From Rotaria socialis (Eukaryota > Rotifera > Eurotatoria > Philodinida > Philodinidae), in contig CAJNYU010001031.1 of the NCBI GenBank assembly GCA_905331475.1, forward strand, positions 1 through 64,000: DNA of 64,000 nt, read 5' to 3'. Below, one piece after another: positions 51,601 through 64,000 of this stretch; the stretch's first letter is position 1, and each line of letters begins with the position of its first letter. Both the position numbers and the translations under genes were made by a program. The notes below the pieces were generated by a model. It was not told the DNA's origin, made no database searches, and worked only from the letters and a program-made list of their open reading frames with translations.

Positions 51601-52589
51601 AATTAGCTACTTGCTGTCAGTCAAATAAATCAAAAGTAGAGTCTTTTTTTTCTACTTTTCTTTTTCTTTTGTTGTTGTTGAAAATCTTGTTGAGAATGAT
51701 GCAGGTGAACATAAGAATAGAAACAAGAATATTTTAGTTCTAGTCTGTATCGCCCTATTAAGTTTAATTTTTTCATCTCATCTCGCTCTTTTCCGAGTTT
51801 GCGCTTGTGTTTGTCCTTGTATGCGTGTTTCTTATGTGCTCAAAAGAGTCTCAACAAAAGCATAAAGAGTAATAACAACATCAACCTCATTGAAAGAAAC
51901 ACTTATCTAACAGACTAATATCGGTATGCAATTACGTTTCATATGAATGCATAGATGAAAGAAAAAAAAGTATTTTTCTTTTTAATAATGATTGAGGAGA
52001 AAACTAGATGAAAAAGAGTAAATGCGCCCATATTAATGAAGACAATTTATTGTTAGTAGTTGCATGTGCGTGTATAAAAGCACGATTCTCGCTTTTAACA
52101 ATACAGAATAGTAACATATGATAATGAAAATCTAGCAGCCAGCTATGTACGTGACACAACTATTTTTTATTGTAGTTTTTTTCCTGATGCCGTGTTCTCT
52201 CCATTCATTTACATTTTGTTTTGTGCTTGTTAGGTCTCAACAGCGAAAATATTTATTATTATCTTCCTAAAAAAGCGTTTTTTTGAAAGTAGGACTACAA
52301 GAACTAAATAGTAATTATTCATCCCGCATCTTTTTTTTTTGTTGTTGTTACTACTTCTTTTATTATATTATAGTGTTCTATTTTCTTATAAGCTCAATCA
52401 AACATTCATCATAGCGGCTGCAGTCTAATATTCTTTTTTTTTGTTCTTTCCATTCATCTAGACCTTTTTATATAATTTCTGTGCTCTCTTCGAAAAAATA
52501 ACTCCTGGGAATACAAGGCGAATGTGTCAATGTCGCTTCTATTAGATTTTTAATTAGTAGATATATACGAGAAATAGTTGGTATTCTTG
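48650..52589. other. 4-kb AT-rich gap between divergent anoctamin and SK channel genes
   Basis: No gene recognised on either strand. Poly-T and poly-A runs are frequent, especially at 52330-52450 upstream of the SK channel. No clear repeat structure. Confidence 0.5.
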
Positions 52590-54705
52590 ATGGCTTCAAC
52601 TGACAATCCACGTTTACCTTTAACATCGCGCACTACTCCAGTTGTTAAATATATGGAAATGCGCGATGAAACAAAAGCCCCATCGAGTTGTATTTCCATG
52701 ACACCAATGTCAACATCATATAATCCGAAACGATTATCAAATCAAAGTAGTATAACAATTAGTGAATATGAACTTCGTCGAATGCCAGCGCGAAAACGAC
52801 ACGTTGTTAAGAAAACTTTAATGGCTAATGTTGGATATCGATTAGGAAAACGAAAAGATTTACATATTCAACGGTAAAAAAGATTGAAAGAAAAGCAGCA
52901 CACATTTTCATTTAAGTATTACTTTTACTTTTGTTTTAGTCGATTTATTGGCGATTTAATGTGTTTTCTTGGCGTTTTTGGTATTATTTTAATGATAATT
53001 GAATGTGAATTAACATTCAATCGTGTCGATCATAAAGATTCAACATTTAGTTTATTTGTAAAAGCAACAATAACATTTACAACAATAGTTCTTGTTTGTC
53101 TTGTCTTTTATTATCACCGTATTGATCTGAGTCTTTATTGTGTTGATAATTCGATTGACGATTGGCGTATTGCATTAACACAAAAAAAGATCTTTTTAAT
53201 TATATTGGAAGCGTTGATTTGTATGATACATCCGATACCAGGCCATTTTCTTGTGGAATGGAGTTCACAACATGTTAAAAAAATTGGAGACAATTTAAAC
53301 ATTTTTAATCCATATCGATCTCATCAAAATACATTTACTAAATCGATATTATTAAATTCAACAATAACTTCAACAACAATGCAACCATTATTATTTACAA
53401 CTAATGCGATCGATATACCAAAATCTTATGTACCAATTGATGTCATACTTAGCTTACCGAGTAAGTTTTCAAGATGACCAATAAAATTATTTTTCTAAAA
53501 GAAAACATAAAAAAATATGGTCTATCGATTTTGTTTTGTAGTGTTTTTTCGATTATATCTCATTTGCCGTTTGATAATGCTTCGTTCACCATTGGTTCGT
53601 GATGCTTCATCACAATCACTTGGTTATCTTAATCGAGTTTCATTTACTTTTCCTTTTATTATCAAAGCCTATATTCAACAACAGCCAGCATTATGTTTAA
53701 CAACATTTTGTATTAGCGCACTTTTCATTGCAAGTTGGGCTATGCGAGCATGTGACTTTAATGAAAAAACAGGACACATGTCCATGGCAGACGCTACATG
53801 GTTATTTACTATATCATTTACTACCATCGGTATTCAAGATCTTTTCAAAAACTACTATGTACTGATGTTATTTGGTTTTTAATTTCAGGTTATGGAGATA
53901 TTGTACCATCAACATATTGTGGGAGAGGTAAAATTAATTTCGTCTGCATATGCAAACAGTTTTGTACTTTCAAACGAAGAGAATTGCTCTCATGACAGAA
54001 GAAAAAAAAGTTCTTTTTTAATTCTGTATTCCTCGTAGGAAGAATGTGTTAGCGCCATTAATTATTGATTTTTTTATTTATGTATGCCGCATGTAAGGCA
54101 TGATATATGGTGAAGTCACTATTGTAAAGATAGCGTTCTCGAAATATTATTCTATTTTCAAAAGAATCTGACTAGATTGAAAAACAAAATGAGTATATTT
54201 TTCTTAAGGTATCGCTGCTATAACAGGTATCATTGGTGTATTTTCAACAGCATTACTTGTTGCTGTTATTTCACAAAAACTGGAATTGACAAGATCAGAA
54301 AAGTATGTACACAATTTTGTAGCAAGTATTGAACTAGCAAAAGCACATAAAAATCAAGCAGCAAATGTGGTTAAATTCGGCTGGAAAGTTTGGCATTTAA
54401 AACGAAAAGGTAAGCATATGCTTATTCAATACATTCAAGCTCAACGTAAGTTATTAACATCAATACATTATCTTCGTAAAATAAAACAACAGCAACGTAA
54501 ATTAATTGATAATTGTGTTACTTTACTTGAATTGTATAATGTACAACACAGTACAAGTACGACGACAAATGAAACATCACATAAAGTTATTTCAATGGAA
54601 AACAAAATTAATGCAATAGAAGATCGTTTGATTGAAATTAATCACGGAATGGTTACTTTACAAGATAAACTTAATATTTTATTAGATCGAATTCAACAAA
54701 GATAA
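52590..54705 (+). CDS. Small-conductance Ca2+-activated K+ channel (SK/KCNN type), 542 aa
   Basis: Five exons: 52590-52873, 52940-53460, 53542-53829, 53889-53927, 54209-54705 (1629 nt, in frame). Six membrane segments: S1 (IGDLMCFLGVFGIILMII), S2 (ATITFTTIVLVCLVFYYH), S3 (KIFLIILEALICMIHPIPG), S4 (RLYLICRLIMLRSPL), S5 (ALCLTTFCISALFIASW) and S6 (GIIGVFSTALLVAVISQ). The pore helix ATWLFTISFTTI is followed by the selectivity filter GYGD (365-368), with the first glycine codon split by a 59-nt intron. S4 is poor in arginines, as in voltage-insensitive SK channels. After S6 comes LELTRSEKYVHNFV, the start of the calmodulin-binding domain, then a basic helix (VWHLKRKGK) and a C-terminal coiled coil. 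The channel would be opened by Ca2+-calmodulin in the plasma membrane. The S3-S4 linker is long and Ser/Thr/Asn-rich. Confidence 0.92.
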
Positions 54706-56557
54706 AATAAATATATGTAGAGTTTTTTTCTTCAAAAAATTAATTCAGATCAAATATATATTTAACAATTGAAATTTTGGATTTTTCGATGAATTGAACG
54801 CTGTCAAGTAACAAACATAAATGTCTTGATTACAATAAAGCAGAAGACTTATACCATTCATTTATTAGATTAGTAGAAAAACAAAATGTTTATGATAGAT
54901 CTCTTGATTTCCTGTTGTGTTCATTCTAACCGAATCTATTCGTAAATACAATCATTCAAATGCAAAACTATTTTGATTGTCAAAATTTGTGTGAAATTTT
55001 GTGTATCTTCTAAGTAAAATATTATTAGTTTGTATCTTGATAAGTATTAGAACGTATTCAAGTGAAAAGATACACTCAACGTCAAAGAATACGAACGTAA
55101 ACCAGTATGTTTTCACGAAATACAGCTAAAATACTTTATTACATCTAGTCCTAAGTGATTTATTACTTGAGGTACATTTGATAAGTACGAATTTTCTGTG
55201 TTGAATTCAACAGTCAACTTAACGGAGACCATTTACATTAAAAACATAAGCTAAATGCGCCATCTTTTTGTGATGACAGAACTAGGAATTGAATACATTG
55301 TCTTTCTTGACGTCGAAGGGTTGCCATGCTAATATTACTCAGTGGAATAATTAGCAATCTTTATTCGATCATTTTCTTGAATGGCCAATGAGTACAGAGC
55401 TTACTATTGTTAAACTAGCTGATTGAAATAAAAACTAATGATTATTACCATGAATGACTAAAAACTGTGTGTGAAATTTCTCACTATTTTTATAAAATTA
55501 AACAACCTTTATAAATGAACTATGCAGTAATAGAATATAACTATCTTGTTTCTTACCTCAATTTTTCTACAATCGTGGCGTCATAGTTATCGAGATTCAC
55601 ACACTATAAATCCACTATCAGCTGATTCTGGATTCATCTATAGTGCTATCGAATATTTTTCTGAGAGTCTAAATGTTGGCGAGATCTTTTTTTTTTTCTA
55701 AGGAAAGATAATCGATATAAAAATTCGAGTGACTTCATAAGATATGATATGATTAGTGAAAATAATACAAAAAATTTATGTGATAAAATTTGTTTTTTAA
55801 TTGATTGCTTTTGACATGCTCGCTTTTAATCGAAGTAAACTGGCATGAGAACTTCATATAGCGTACGTTTCACCAAGAAAAAGAATCGGTGGAAAATAAC
55901 TAACTTTAAAATACAATAGAAGACTAATGAGTTATGATTGAGTAAAAGCTAAAATTGAAATCAATATTTACTACCAATTTAAATTGAGATTCAATGAACA
56001 GACAGAAGTCGTTCAGACAGAAAGTTCGTTATCTTGAGAATTTATTCTATTTTGAATTATCAATCAGACATTATTTTGAATTAATTTGATTTAAATTTCA
56101 CAACTATGTAGTAATTTTCACTGCAACAGCACTTAATAGTGCGTCATTGTGTATATCTGAAGATATCTTCCAAGAATTTATTCAAGTTCTATGATTAATA
56201 ACTATTGAATAGTTTATGTTTTAAACTTATCTACGATGAAATATTAATACCTGGCAAATGAACAAGTAATAACAGTCTATCGCATTTTATTTTCAATGCA
56301 ATCTAAAAGAAATTATTCAATAAATTATCTCAAATAGCACTAAACCCATTGTATTGTTCATTGAATTGAGCATACTGTTTTTTTATTATTGCCGAACAAC
56401 AAAATTTGTATCTAATTTCTCAAACATCATTAAAATTCAGCATGGAAGAAATAATGATTTTCAATTTTGCTTAGTTTTATCTTAGAAAAAGTCTTATTAA
56501 TTATCTGTAAAAAAATATTCATTGAGAAAATAACGAAATACGTTTTTTTGTGAATAT
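54706..56557. other. Intergenic between convergent genes, nothing seen
   Basis: AT-rich DNA between the 3' ends of the SK channel and the fukutin-like gene; no gene or repeat recognised. Confidence 0.5.
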
Positions 56558-58876
56558 CTAAATTTCTCCTATGAAAACTGGCGGCAGCGTAATTGGCTCA
56601 TTAGGTAGAACATTGAGATATGATGGAATTCTTTTTAACGAATAATTAAAGTGTTTAGTAATCCAATTAATTGCATATTTATCTTGACGAAGTTTTCCTT
56701 CGGATGTATATAGACGTATTGCATACATCCATGATATGTCATTCCATGTAGATTGATATTTTATGTTAATCCATTTGTAATTGTTTTCTAATGGATTCTT
56801 CCATAGATCATACCCATACTCATTATTGAGATAATCAACAGGTGAACATGGAATAGAAAACCGATAACCAAATAAATCACAAGAACACAGCTTTGGAAGC
56901 AATGGCAGAAATCGTCTATAAAACATGAAATAAATATAGTTTACTTTCGATATTTCATTTTTGATGAGACATGCTTATATTTAACTCTGTTTACTTGATA
57001 GCCACACCATCGATGATCATTTTCTCGATATGCCCAAAATAAATCAAATGTATAGTGACCCGTGAATAGACGAAACTCAAGAGAATCATTAACCTATTGC
57101 ATTTACTTTAGATTGAAATTGAAGAAATAGATAACTTACAAGTCCTAGTGCTCCCCAAAGATATACAATAGGATTTCCAAGAAAATACTTTCGAATATTT
57201 TCATCATATTCTTCAGCAAAAAGACCAAAGTCTACATCTTGAGTATATGGTATGAAACCACAATGGCGATACCAACCTAAATATGAATTTAATCTGTATT
57301 TGAATTCACTTCTTTTTGGGCACTCATAAATTGATCACTAATGACATTGTTTGTAGAAAGATTGTAGAAAATATAAAGAGTCTTAAACGAAAAAAAGCTT
57401 TGAGAAAATATTTTATAGCGAAACAAAATAATAATTAATAAATAAATATCAAAATATTTTCTTCTACTTTATTTTCTGTTCGAAAAAGATGAGTTAGGAA
57501 ATCGAAAAGTTTTTAAAGAAAGGTAGCGAATTGAAGTTAGATTTTTTCAAATAGTTCTTTTTTCTCTATGAAGTAAAAAATCGTGGAATTGTAATCTATG
57601 GCATAGATTATATCAGCAATATCAGCTACTGATTTAAATCTTATCCGAAAGTATCACAAAAACTACTGGGAAAACACATTGCAAAATCTTGAGTTTTCAT
57701 AACAAATTTCACAACAGAAAACTTTCGTTTTTAAGCGTTCTGACTCCAGTAAAATGGAAGAATAAATTATTGTTTACGATAGATTTTTCTCGTCGAACTA
57801 TATCAGACGTATGGGAGATATTTGATAGAACTTTTATCAAGTTGTTGTCTCTGAATTAATCCCTAGAATTGAGCTAATTGTCATGCTAAACATGAATGCA
57901 TCTGATTGATCTGTCAGTATTATCAATATATTTCAGGTAGAAATGTGTTATTCGATCGGTTGGATTCACCAGTGATCCTACTATATTATCTTAGGAAAGA
58001 TAAAAAATTAGAAACAAAGGTTGTTACCAAGTAATGTTCCTCCAGCAAGCCAATAATTTTTTTCTAGTTTATTCAAAATATAATTAATATTTCTCATTGG
58101 TAAAATAACTAAATTAATTTGACTACGATTTTGATAGATGTGAAATTGATTTTCCATTTTATTGGCTAAAGTTCGATTACATTCAAGAAATTCCGACCTC
58201 TTATATAACCATAGAAAATGCAATACATTGTTAGGACAGTAGAATGGTAATTGATCTTTGGCAAATTCTTTTTCAGTACTAGAAAATTAAAATTAAAATT
58301 AAGAATTTTCTTTTTTATGCCTCTTTTTGATATTTTACTAGCTTACAGTTCTATTACACGAGCTGTATCGCCATATGAAAGATTTATATTGATTGGTAAT
58401 TGTACCGTAGTTGGTCGTATAAGAAAATAGGATTTTTTTTCATGTAAAATAGCTAAATGAATTAATTGTTGATTGTATGCAATAAATATATGATCGATGG
58501 ATGAATTATTAAAACTTCTTGATATTGTAACAGAAAACTTTTTCTCTGACAATAATACATTAATTATGTGAATAGAATCGTAGGTAATACCAAATGTAAT
58601 TAAATGTTTTTGAAATTTTCGAAACGGCAATTGACGAATAAAAAGATAATCGAGTAGAAATGGATCAATTAATAGTAAATTTATTTGAAGTTTTGATAGA
58701 TATTCAAAAATAAAATAAATATTTTTAATTGATATATTGGCATGATAACTTGTTACAGTTTTATCAAATTTGGATGACTGTTCAAAAATTTTATTATTAA
58801 ACCAAACGAAACTATAAATAAAACCACAAAATAATATTAAGAATTTGTGATGTTTGAAAAGACGAATAAAATCCAT
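56558..58876 (-). CDS. Fukutin-like (LicD-type) phosphotransferase, about 474 aa
   Basis: Minus-strand exons 58347-58876, 58028-58278, 57140-57276, 56945-57093 and 56558-56915 (1425 nt if the last intron is real). The N-terminus has one membrane anchor (FLILFCGFIYSFVWF), giving a type II Golgi/ER protein. Exons 2-3 carry YWLAGGTLLGWYRHCGFIPY and then TQDVDFG with a DxD at about 274-276, the nucleotidyl/phosphotransferase core of the fukutin/LicD fold; exon 4 has FDLFWAYRENDHRW, and the C-terminus LLPKLCSCDLFGYRFSIPCS matches the cysteine-rich end of fukutins. In vertebrates fukutin adds ribitol phosphate to alpha-dystroglycan glycans; the substrate here is unknown. The join between the last two exons is odd: only a 29-nt GTAAAC...TTATAG intron (56916-56944) keeps the frame past a TAA. 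Confidence 0.75.
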
Positions 58877-60700
58877 CAGCGCTACTAGCTCACATTGTCG
58901 ACAATTTTAAATCTTAATAATCAGACATTTAAGTTCTATCTTTTTAATAATGCCATTCAATTTACAGTGTGTTTGAAAAACAAATAAAATTGTTTATTGT
59001 ATTCCAATGATGATGATAATGATGATTTCAATCGAGCTAGAAAAAGGAAAAAATACAGATGTAAAATATTTATTAGTCTTGACATGAAGACTATCAGAGA
59101 AAAAAATCGAGACAGTAAAATTAGCCATTTATATTTGTTTTATCAATCGATAAATTATCCTAGAATAGTCTATATTTCGATTGCTCTCTGTAATGAACTA
59201 GCATCGCTAATCATTCAATTTTGTTTTAGTTCTTTTCAAGGAAATGGATATCTATATATCTATATATGTTAGACATGCTCTCGCGAAAAAAAACTAGAAT
59301 AAAAAGGAAAAGGAGGATCATGGAGAAAAAGATACCAGTTTTGTTATGAATCTAAACAGAAAGCTGATCAATAATATTCCTGTATATCGAATTTTTCTAT
59401 ACTCTTCTTTGATTATTCTACTATAAATATTCATGAACTAAATTAACATAATTTCTGACAGTCTATATATACATACTATTTTGAAAATAAAGTCAAAAGA
59501 AAGACTATTCTTAGTAATAACACATTCATATTACATTCGTTACTCGTATGTCATACATACAACGGAAATTTCTACCATCGTGTAATATGCATACTGATTT
59601 TAGATGAATTCTTTAACATTCAATGAAAGGATATATAAACTAATCTTACTTATCTCCTTGCTCTTAATCGTTTATAATTTCTGTCATTACTCAAGGAACA
59701 GAAATTGAAATCTGATTTTATCTTGTTATTTTTATAAATTATATTGCATAAAACAAAGCAACTTATTCTATTGGATGATATTGAAACGTTTCGCTTTTGC
59801 ATAACAGACGAATATCTCGCTTTTCTTCAATCAAATATTTAGAAACGAAATTGGCTCATTAATACAAAAAATCAACTTTTCATTGATTTCTTTCTCGACT
59901 AATTAATAATAGAAAACTTTGACTCACAAAAAATGAAAACATACACGTATAATGATAATTACTTTGATAGAGTATTTAATGATAGATCGATGCAGTAGTG
60001 TAATGAAATCCGTACCTTTCTATGTGGATGTGTAACAATAGACAAAGTCGAATAGGTAATGTATATTATATCAGGCAACATAAGAGATGGTATTGAATTT
60101 ATCATTTTTGTACGTACTCGCTCTGTATTATATAATGCATGCGGACTAGTTTACAAGTTCAATATTAAACAAAAGTACATGGAGATTTTATTTAAAAAAA
60201 TTTAAGTAAGGAGAATTTTCTATTAGAAAGTGATCCTTTTGAGAAAGAAATAAATTTAAATGGTAAAAATAGTTGAATTTTTAATTTTCGATTACTGCTT
60301 ATAAATTGTTATACTACTTCGATAACATGAATTTCAATTCTGCTATATTTAATGTCCTTATTAATCTTCATTTCAGAACAGAATAATCGTTTTACACTTT
60401 TACTTTTAATTTAATCGAATTTAAGTTGAAGTTTTTCATATGAAATGAACTGAAATAACCAAATGGGGAATTACTGAAATACTTGTAGTAGACTTTCAGT
60501 CTGAATCAATCAGTATCTTTTCAATGAATGGTCTCCTATTTGATTTGGCTTGATTAGGTCATCTAAAATTCTAAAATTACTCTTTAACTGAATTAGTTAA
60601 GCGTGCCTTTTTTTCTTATCATTATGAGAAAGGCAACATGTGCTATTTTAAGTATCCAGAGAGATCTATAAGATAAGTAATAAGAAATAGAATTTAAAAA
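58877..60700. other. Intergenic, nothing seen
   Basis: AT-rich DNA upstream of both the fukutin-like gene and the astacin pseudogene. No supported gene. Confidence 0.5.
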
Positions 60701-61790
60701 ATGATATTCATACGAAAGATATTTGTATTGTCCATATTGATTTGTTATGCAAGTAGCTATCCAAAATATAGATCTGCAATTGATACTAATATGGAAGATC
60801 CTGAAGAAATAGGTAAATGAATAAAAAATAGAATTTCAATCATTTATTGGTTTTGTAGGGGGAAACTTTGAATGTGATATTTTCTTAACACCAACTACAG
60901 TCGTTCGAGGTATAGGCAAGAAAGATCCATCTGCTTGTTGGCCAAATGGTATAGTTCCATATGAAGTTTCATCAGATTATGGTAAGAATTTCTTTTTTTT
61001 TTAAACTATTCATTATCGAGCATTTTTTTAAATAAAACTAGATGCATATGATCGAGCAAAGATTATATCAGCTATGCGCAGTTTAGAAAGAGTTGTTTCA
61101 TTAAATCCAACTACAGCTTCATACTGTATTCGATTTCGTCCTAAAACTATTGATGATAAATATTTTATATCAATTAAACATGGTAGTGGTTGTAGCTCAT
61201 ATGTATGTTATAATTTACTACTGACAAAACATTTATACTTTCAATTAAAGTGGGTCGCATTTTCGAAGGTGGCCAACAACTTACATTACAAATAAAATCA
61301 TACTGTGTTGATCGTGAAGCAACTATCATGCATGAATTTATGCATGGTAAAGAAAAAACAAACAATTTATTCGTATGCCGTATTATACATTTATTTTTTC
61401 TATAGCATTTGATTTTTGACATGAACAATCACGTTCAGATCGTGACGATTATATAACTATTGATTTTAATAATGTACAAAAGGGTAACAAAAGATTTTGA
61501 TAGATTATTTCTTTTATTTTAATTGATTTTATATTCATCTGTCTCTCTATATGTTTATAAAGGGAGCGAGCATAATTTTAACAAATATTCATTTGAAGTA
61601 ACTGATGCATTGAATGTTGCATATGATTACAATCCCGTAATGCACTATTCAAAAACGGCTTTCTCAATGAATGGACCTACCCACGATTATTACGAAAGTT
61701 CCAAATCTACGGATCGGACCACGAAATGCATTAAGCGCCATTGATATAGAGGAAATCCGAAAATATTATAATTTTATTTCAATATTTTGA
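60701..61790 (+). pseudogene. Astacin (M12A) metalloprotease, disrupted
   Basis: Six exon-like blocks: 60701-60812, 60859-60981, 61042-61202, 61251-61346, 61406-61483, 61563-61790. A signal peptide (IFVLSILICYASSYP), a propeptide with FECD at the place of the aspartate-switch FEGD, ACWPNGIVPYEVSSDY (start of the catalytic domain), GCSSYVG-like region, the zinc site beginning MHEFMHAF, HEQSRSDRDDY, and the Met-turn VMHYSKTAFS are all present. Lesions: a TGA at 61417-61419 just before the third zinc histidine; Asp in place of the invariant Gly two residues earlier; a +1 shift near 61678-61686, after which the normal C-terminus (NALSAIDIEEIRKYY) is found in another frame; and a junction at 61202/61251 that does not keep frame with the best donor. 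AATAAA follows at about 61855. It cannot encode an active full-length protease. Confidence 0.85.
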
Positions 61791-61989
61791 TATTTGATCC
61801 GAACTTCTTTTGTTTTGATTGAAAGTATTAAGATATTTTATGAGTCCACAGACACAATAAATGCTGTGTACATCGAAAAATAAATGCAACTTGAACCTGT
61901 GTTTTTGGTGCATCCATTGGTTCTCATTAGATCATTTTGGCATGATAGTTTTTTTCCATCGATAAATGCGTTTATTGTCTATTTATTTG

Positions 61990-62761
61990 TCGCCTTCGTG
62001 TTTCTGATATTGTCATTGTTGAAAATGATTCATCGAGTATTACAAAAATAATTGAATTAATTTCTCAATCGGATTTGAGTTTCATTATTTCAGAGGCACG
62101 TAATTGAATACAAGTTCGTGTTTTTACTAATCACTGAATTTCCCGTTTTGATGTTGGCACTAAATGAATACATGAGCATGATCGTAATAATGCTCTGCAT
62201 ACTTTTCGTGAACGGTTCTCAGAATATTTCGATGGAGATTGTTCTATTCAACTATTGCATCGAACGCGAATGTTTTCTTATTCTATAGGTTGATCAATTA
62301 TTGACCAAGAAATTTTTTTTCAAGTTCAAAGAACCATTAGTCGATTATCTCCATAATTAATATTTGATGACAAGAATAAATGTGTTCATATATGGTGCAA
62401 TTCAACTTGAACATGATATATATATATATATACATATATGCGTATATTAGAAGAAGATCAATGCAAATATTGTGTTTAAACAATAATCATAGTTGTAGAA
62501 GAGTTTTTTGCCATGAATCTTAATCAAATTTCATCTAAACAATATCTGAATAAACCTACTTCATCGATACTAGTCGAATGTGAAAATAATCTCGTTTTTC
62601 GATACGTTTTTCGTTTCTTTCTTGAACATACTCGTACTCATTATCAACTACCAACTCTGTTCAATGCTGTAGTAACTAAAATTAATACGCTAACTTTTGT
62701 TAATGTTGTGCATATATTTACTTTTAGAAATCGATGCAATTATTCCTATTCCTTACGATGA
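61990..62761 (+). pseudogene. Decayed coding remnant of unknown family
   Basis: From 62020 to 62410 one frame reads protein-like (NDSSSITKIIELISQ, HDRNNALHTFRERFSEY, SIQLLHRTRMFSYS) but is cut by several in-frame stops, nearly all TGA. After an (AT)n stretch another protein-like frame runs 62513-62761. Composition and codon use look coding, but no start, splice structure or family can be assigned. It may be one old gene or a mobile-element remnant. Confidence 0.4.
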
Positions 62762-64000
62762 TTTGAAATAGAATGCATTTTTAACACAATGTAAATTAGA
62801 TGCTCTCAATGAATTAGCTTGTAGGCATACGTAAAAACTCACAATACAGTTTGAAATGAGAAATAAAGTATAGTCTATATAGTCCATGTTCCATTTCATT
62901 TCCTGTGTAGAGTTCCAAAAAAGGAACAAAGACGCTTTCAGTTACAATAGGCAGACGCTGAGTTAAACAAATCGAAGATGAAAACAATGGAATATTAATA
63001 TTACTAATATAATGAGATATCTTCAGCAAACTTTTCCTACGCCAAAATAAAATTTAGAACTTTATAATATTTCAAAATAGATTCAAAATCAATTCACTCG
63101 AAAATTCTATTCAAACTTTTAAAACCAATTCAAATGTCAAGACCCTTGAGTTACTGGGGAAATCGATTTTCTATTAGGCTGATGCATACAGTAGTGTTGG
63201 GGGTTCTGTTTGTACTATATATGTTATCAGAAAAACGATTCTAAAATGTGATAGCTTTAATAAAATCTAGTATTTTCTAAGAATTTTGTATGCCTGATAT
63301 ATATGCATCCTTGAATAGACGAATGATTAAGAAATATGATAATTCAATCCAATGTTATAGAGTTTTACTAGCTTTTGAAGAAAACTACAATTCATGTTAT
63401 GTAAAATACAATATTTAAAAGGCTTTAAAAATTGATTCTAAAATATTGCTTATTAACATATGTCACCTATAGTTCAAGTTCATATATTGAAATCATTCTA
63501 TTTGCCTGTTGAACCTTGTCTATGATACACACCCACATATGAGCACGATATATGTCAATAGCTATTTCAGTTCTTAAACATTTGTAACATTATTTTCAGA
63601 GTATGCGATAGTAATAGCACGCTTAGGCAACACTTTTACACAAAAATTGAATCGAAATAAATCACATAACTTTGTGAGTAATTCGTGATGAATCTTAGAA
63701 TAGCAAAGAGTATACTTTAGCTAAAATTCGTTTTTCATAAAAAGGCTTTTATTTTAGTATGAAATATGTTTTAATCACAAGCACGGAAAAGAAAAGATTA
63801 GCTACTTTTTATGTTCGCTTTAATGTTATGACTTTTTGACAAGCAGAAGTGAAATTGCGATGAACAGTAAAAGGATTTTAAAGGAGTCAAATCGATCATC
63901 GAATCAATACAGTTAAAATAGCGCCAATTACATTTATAGTCACAGCAACAATATCAACAAATGTGGCACTACTTAATTTAATGCTATCTGAGGGTGTGAT
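62762..64000. other. Intergenic to window end, nothing seen
   Basis: AT-rich sequence with no supported gene or repeat. Confidence 0.5.

Overview
The window is AT-rich eukaryotic (animal) DNA with intron-containing genes, mostly short phase-consistent introns (many about 45-70 nt, a few of 0.5-1.2 kb) and long gene-poor AT-rich gaps. The gene set (anoctamin, SK channel, reticulon, perilipin, fukutin, FUT8-like glycosyltransferase, astacin, LEKR1-like coiled coil, rhodopsin-type GPCR) is that of a small-genome invertebrate. The style of the GPCR (ERHxLIF after TM3) and the combination of families point to a bdelloid rotifer, but this is inference, not proof.

Layout. 0.2-1.2 kb: single-exon GPCR (-). 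2.25-2.63 kb: small inverted-repeat element; 2.8 kb: minisatellite. About 3.5-11.4 kb: the most striking region, a transposon-like unit of about 7.9 kb with two intact spliced genes on the + strand, a Tnp2 (EnSpm/CACTA-type) transposase of 799 aa and a BEN-domain-like protein of 441 aa, flanked by GC-rich clusters of short related motifs. 12.2-17.9 kb: two minus-strand genes only 122 bp apart (an N-x-K repeat protein, then an 11-exon LEKR1-like coiled-coil protein). 19.1-20.9 kb: reticulon (+). 23.0-24.4 kb: perilipin-like lipid-droplet protein (+). 28.1-28.5 kb: foldback element with 145-bp arms and 9-bp target duplication. 29.2-29.8 kb: small secreted cysteine-motif protein (-). 36.9-38.8 kb: GT23-like fucosyltransferase (+). 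41.8-42.4 kb: second foldback element with perfect 163-bp arms. 43.5-48.6 kb: 21-exon anoctamin (-). 52.6-54.7 kb: SK-type potassium channel (+). 56.6-58.9 kb: fukutin-like transferase (-). 60.7-61.8 kb: astacin metalloprotease copy broken by a nonsense codon and a frameshift. 62.0-62.8 kb: a second decayed coding remnant.

Functional links. Most host genes are membrane or lipid/glycan related (ER shaping, lipid droplets, glycosylation, Ca2+-linked scramblase/channel, K+ channel), but nothing shows that they form one pathway. The exception is the transposon: its second gene could play the DNA-binding partner role that TnpA plays beside TnpD in plant En/Spm elements, and the sequence offers a splice donor after the transposase stop that could join both genes in one transcript. 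Exon models were built by hand from GT/AG signals; in the ten intron-containing intact models the summed coding length is a multiple of three.
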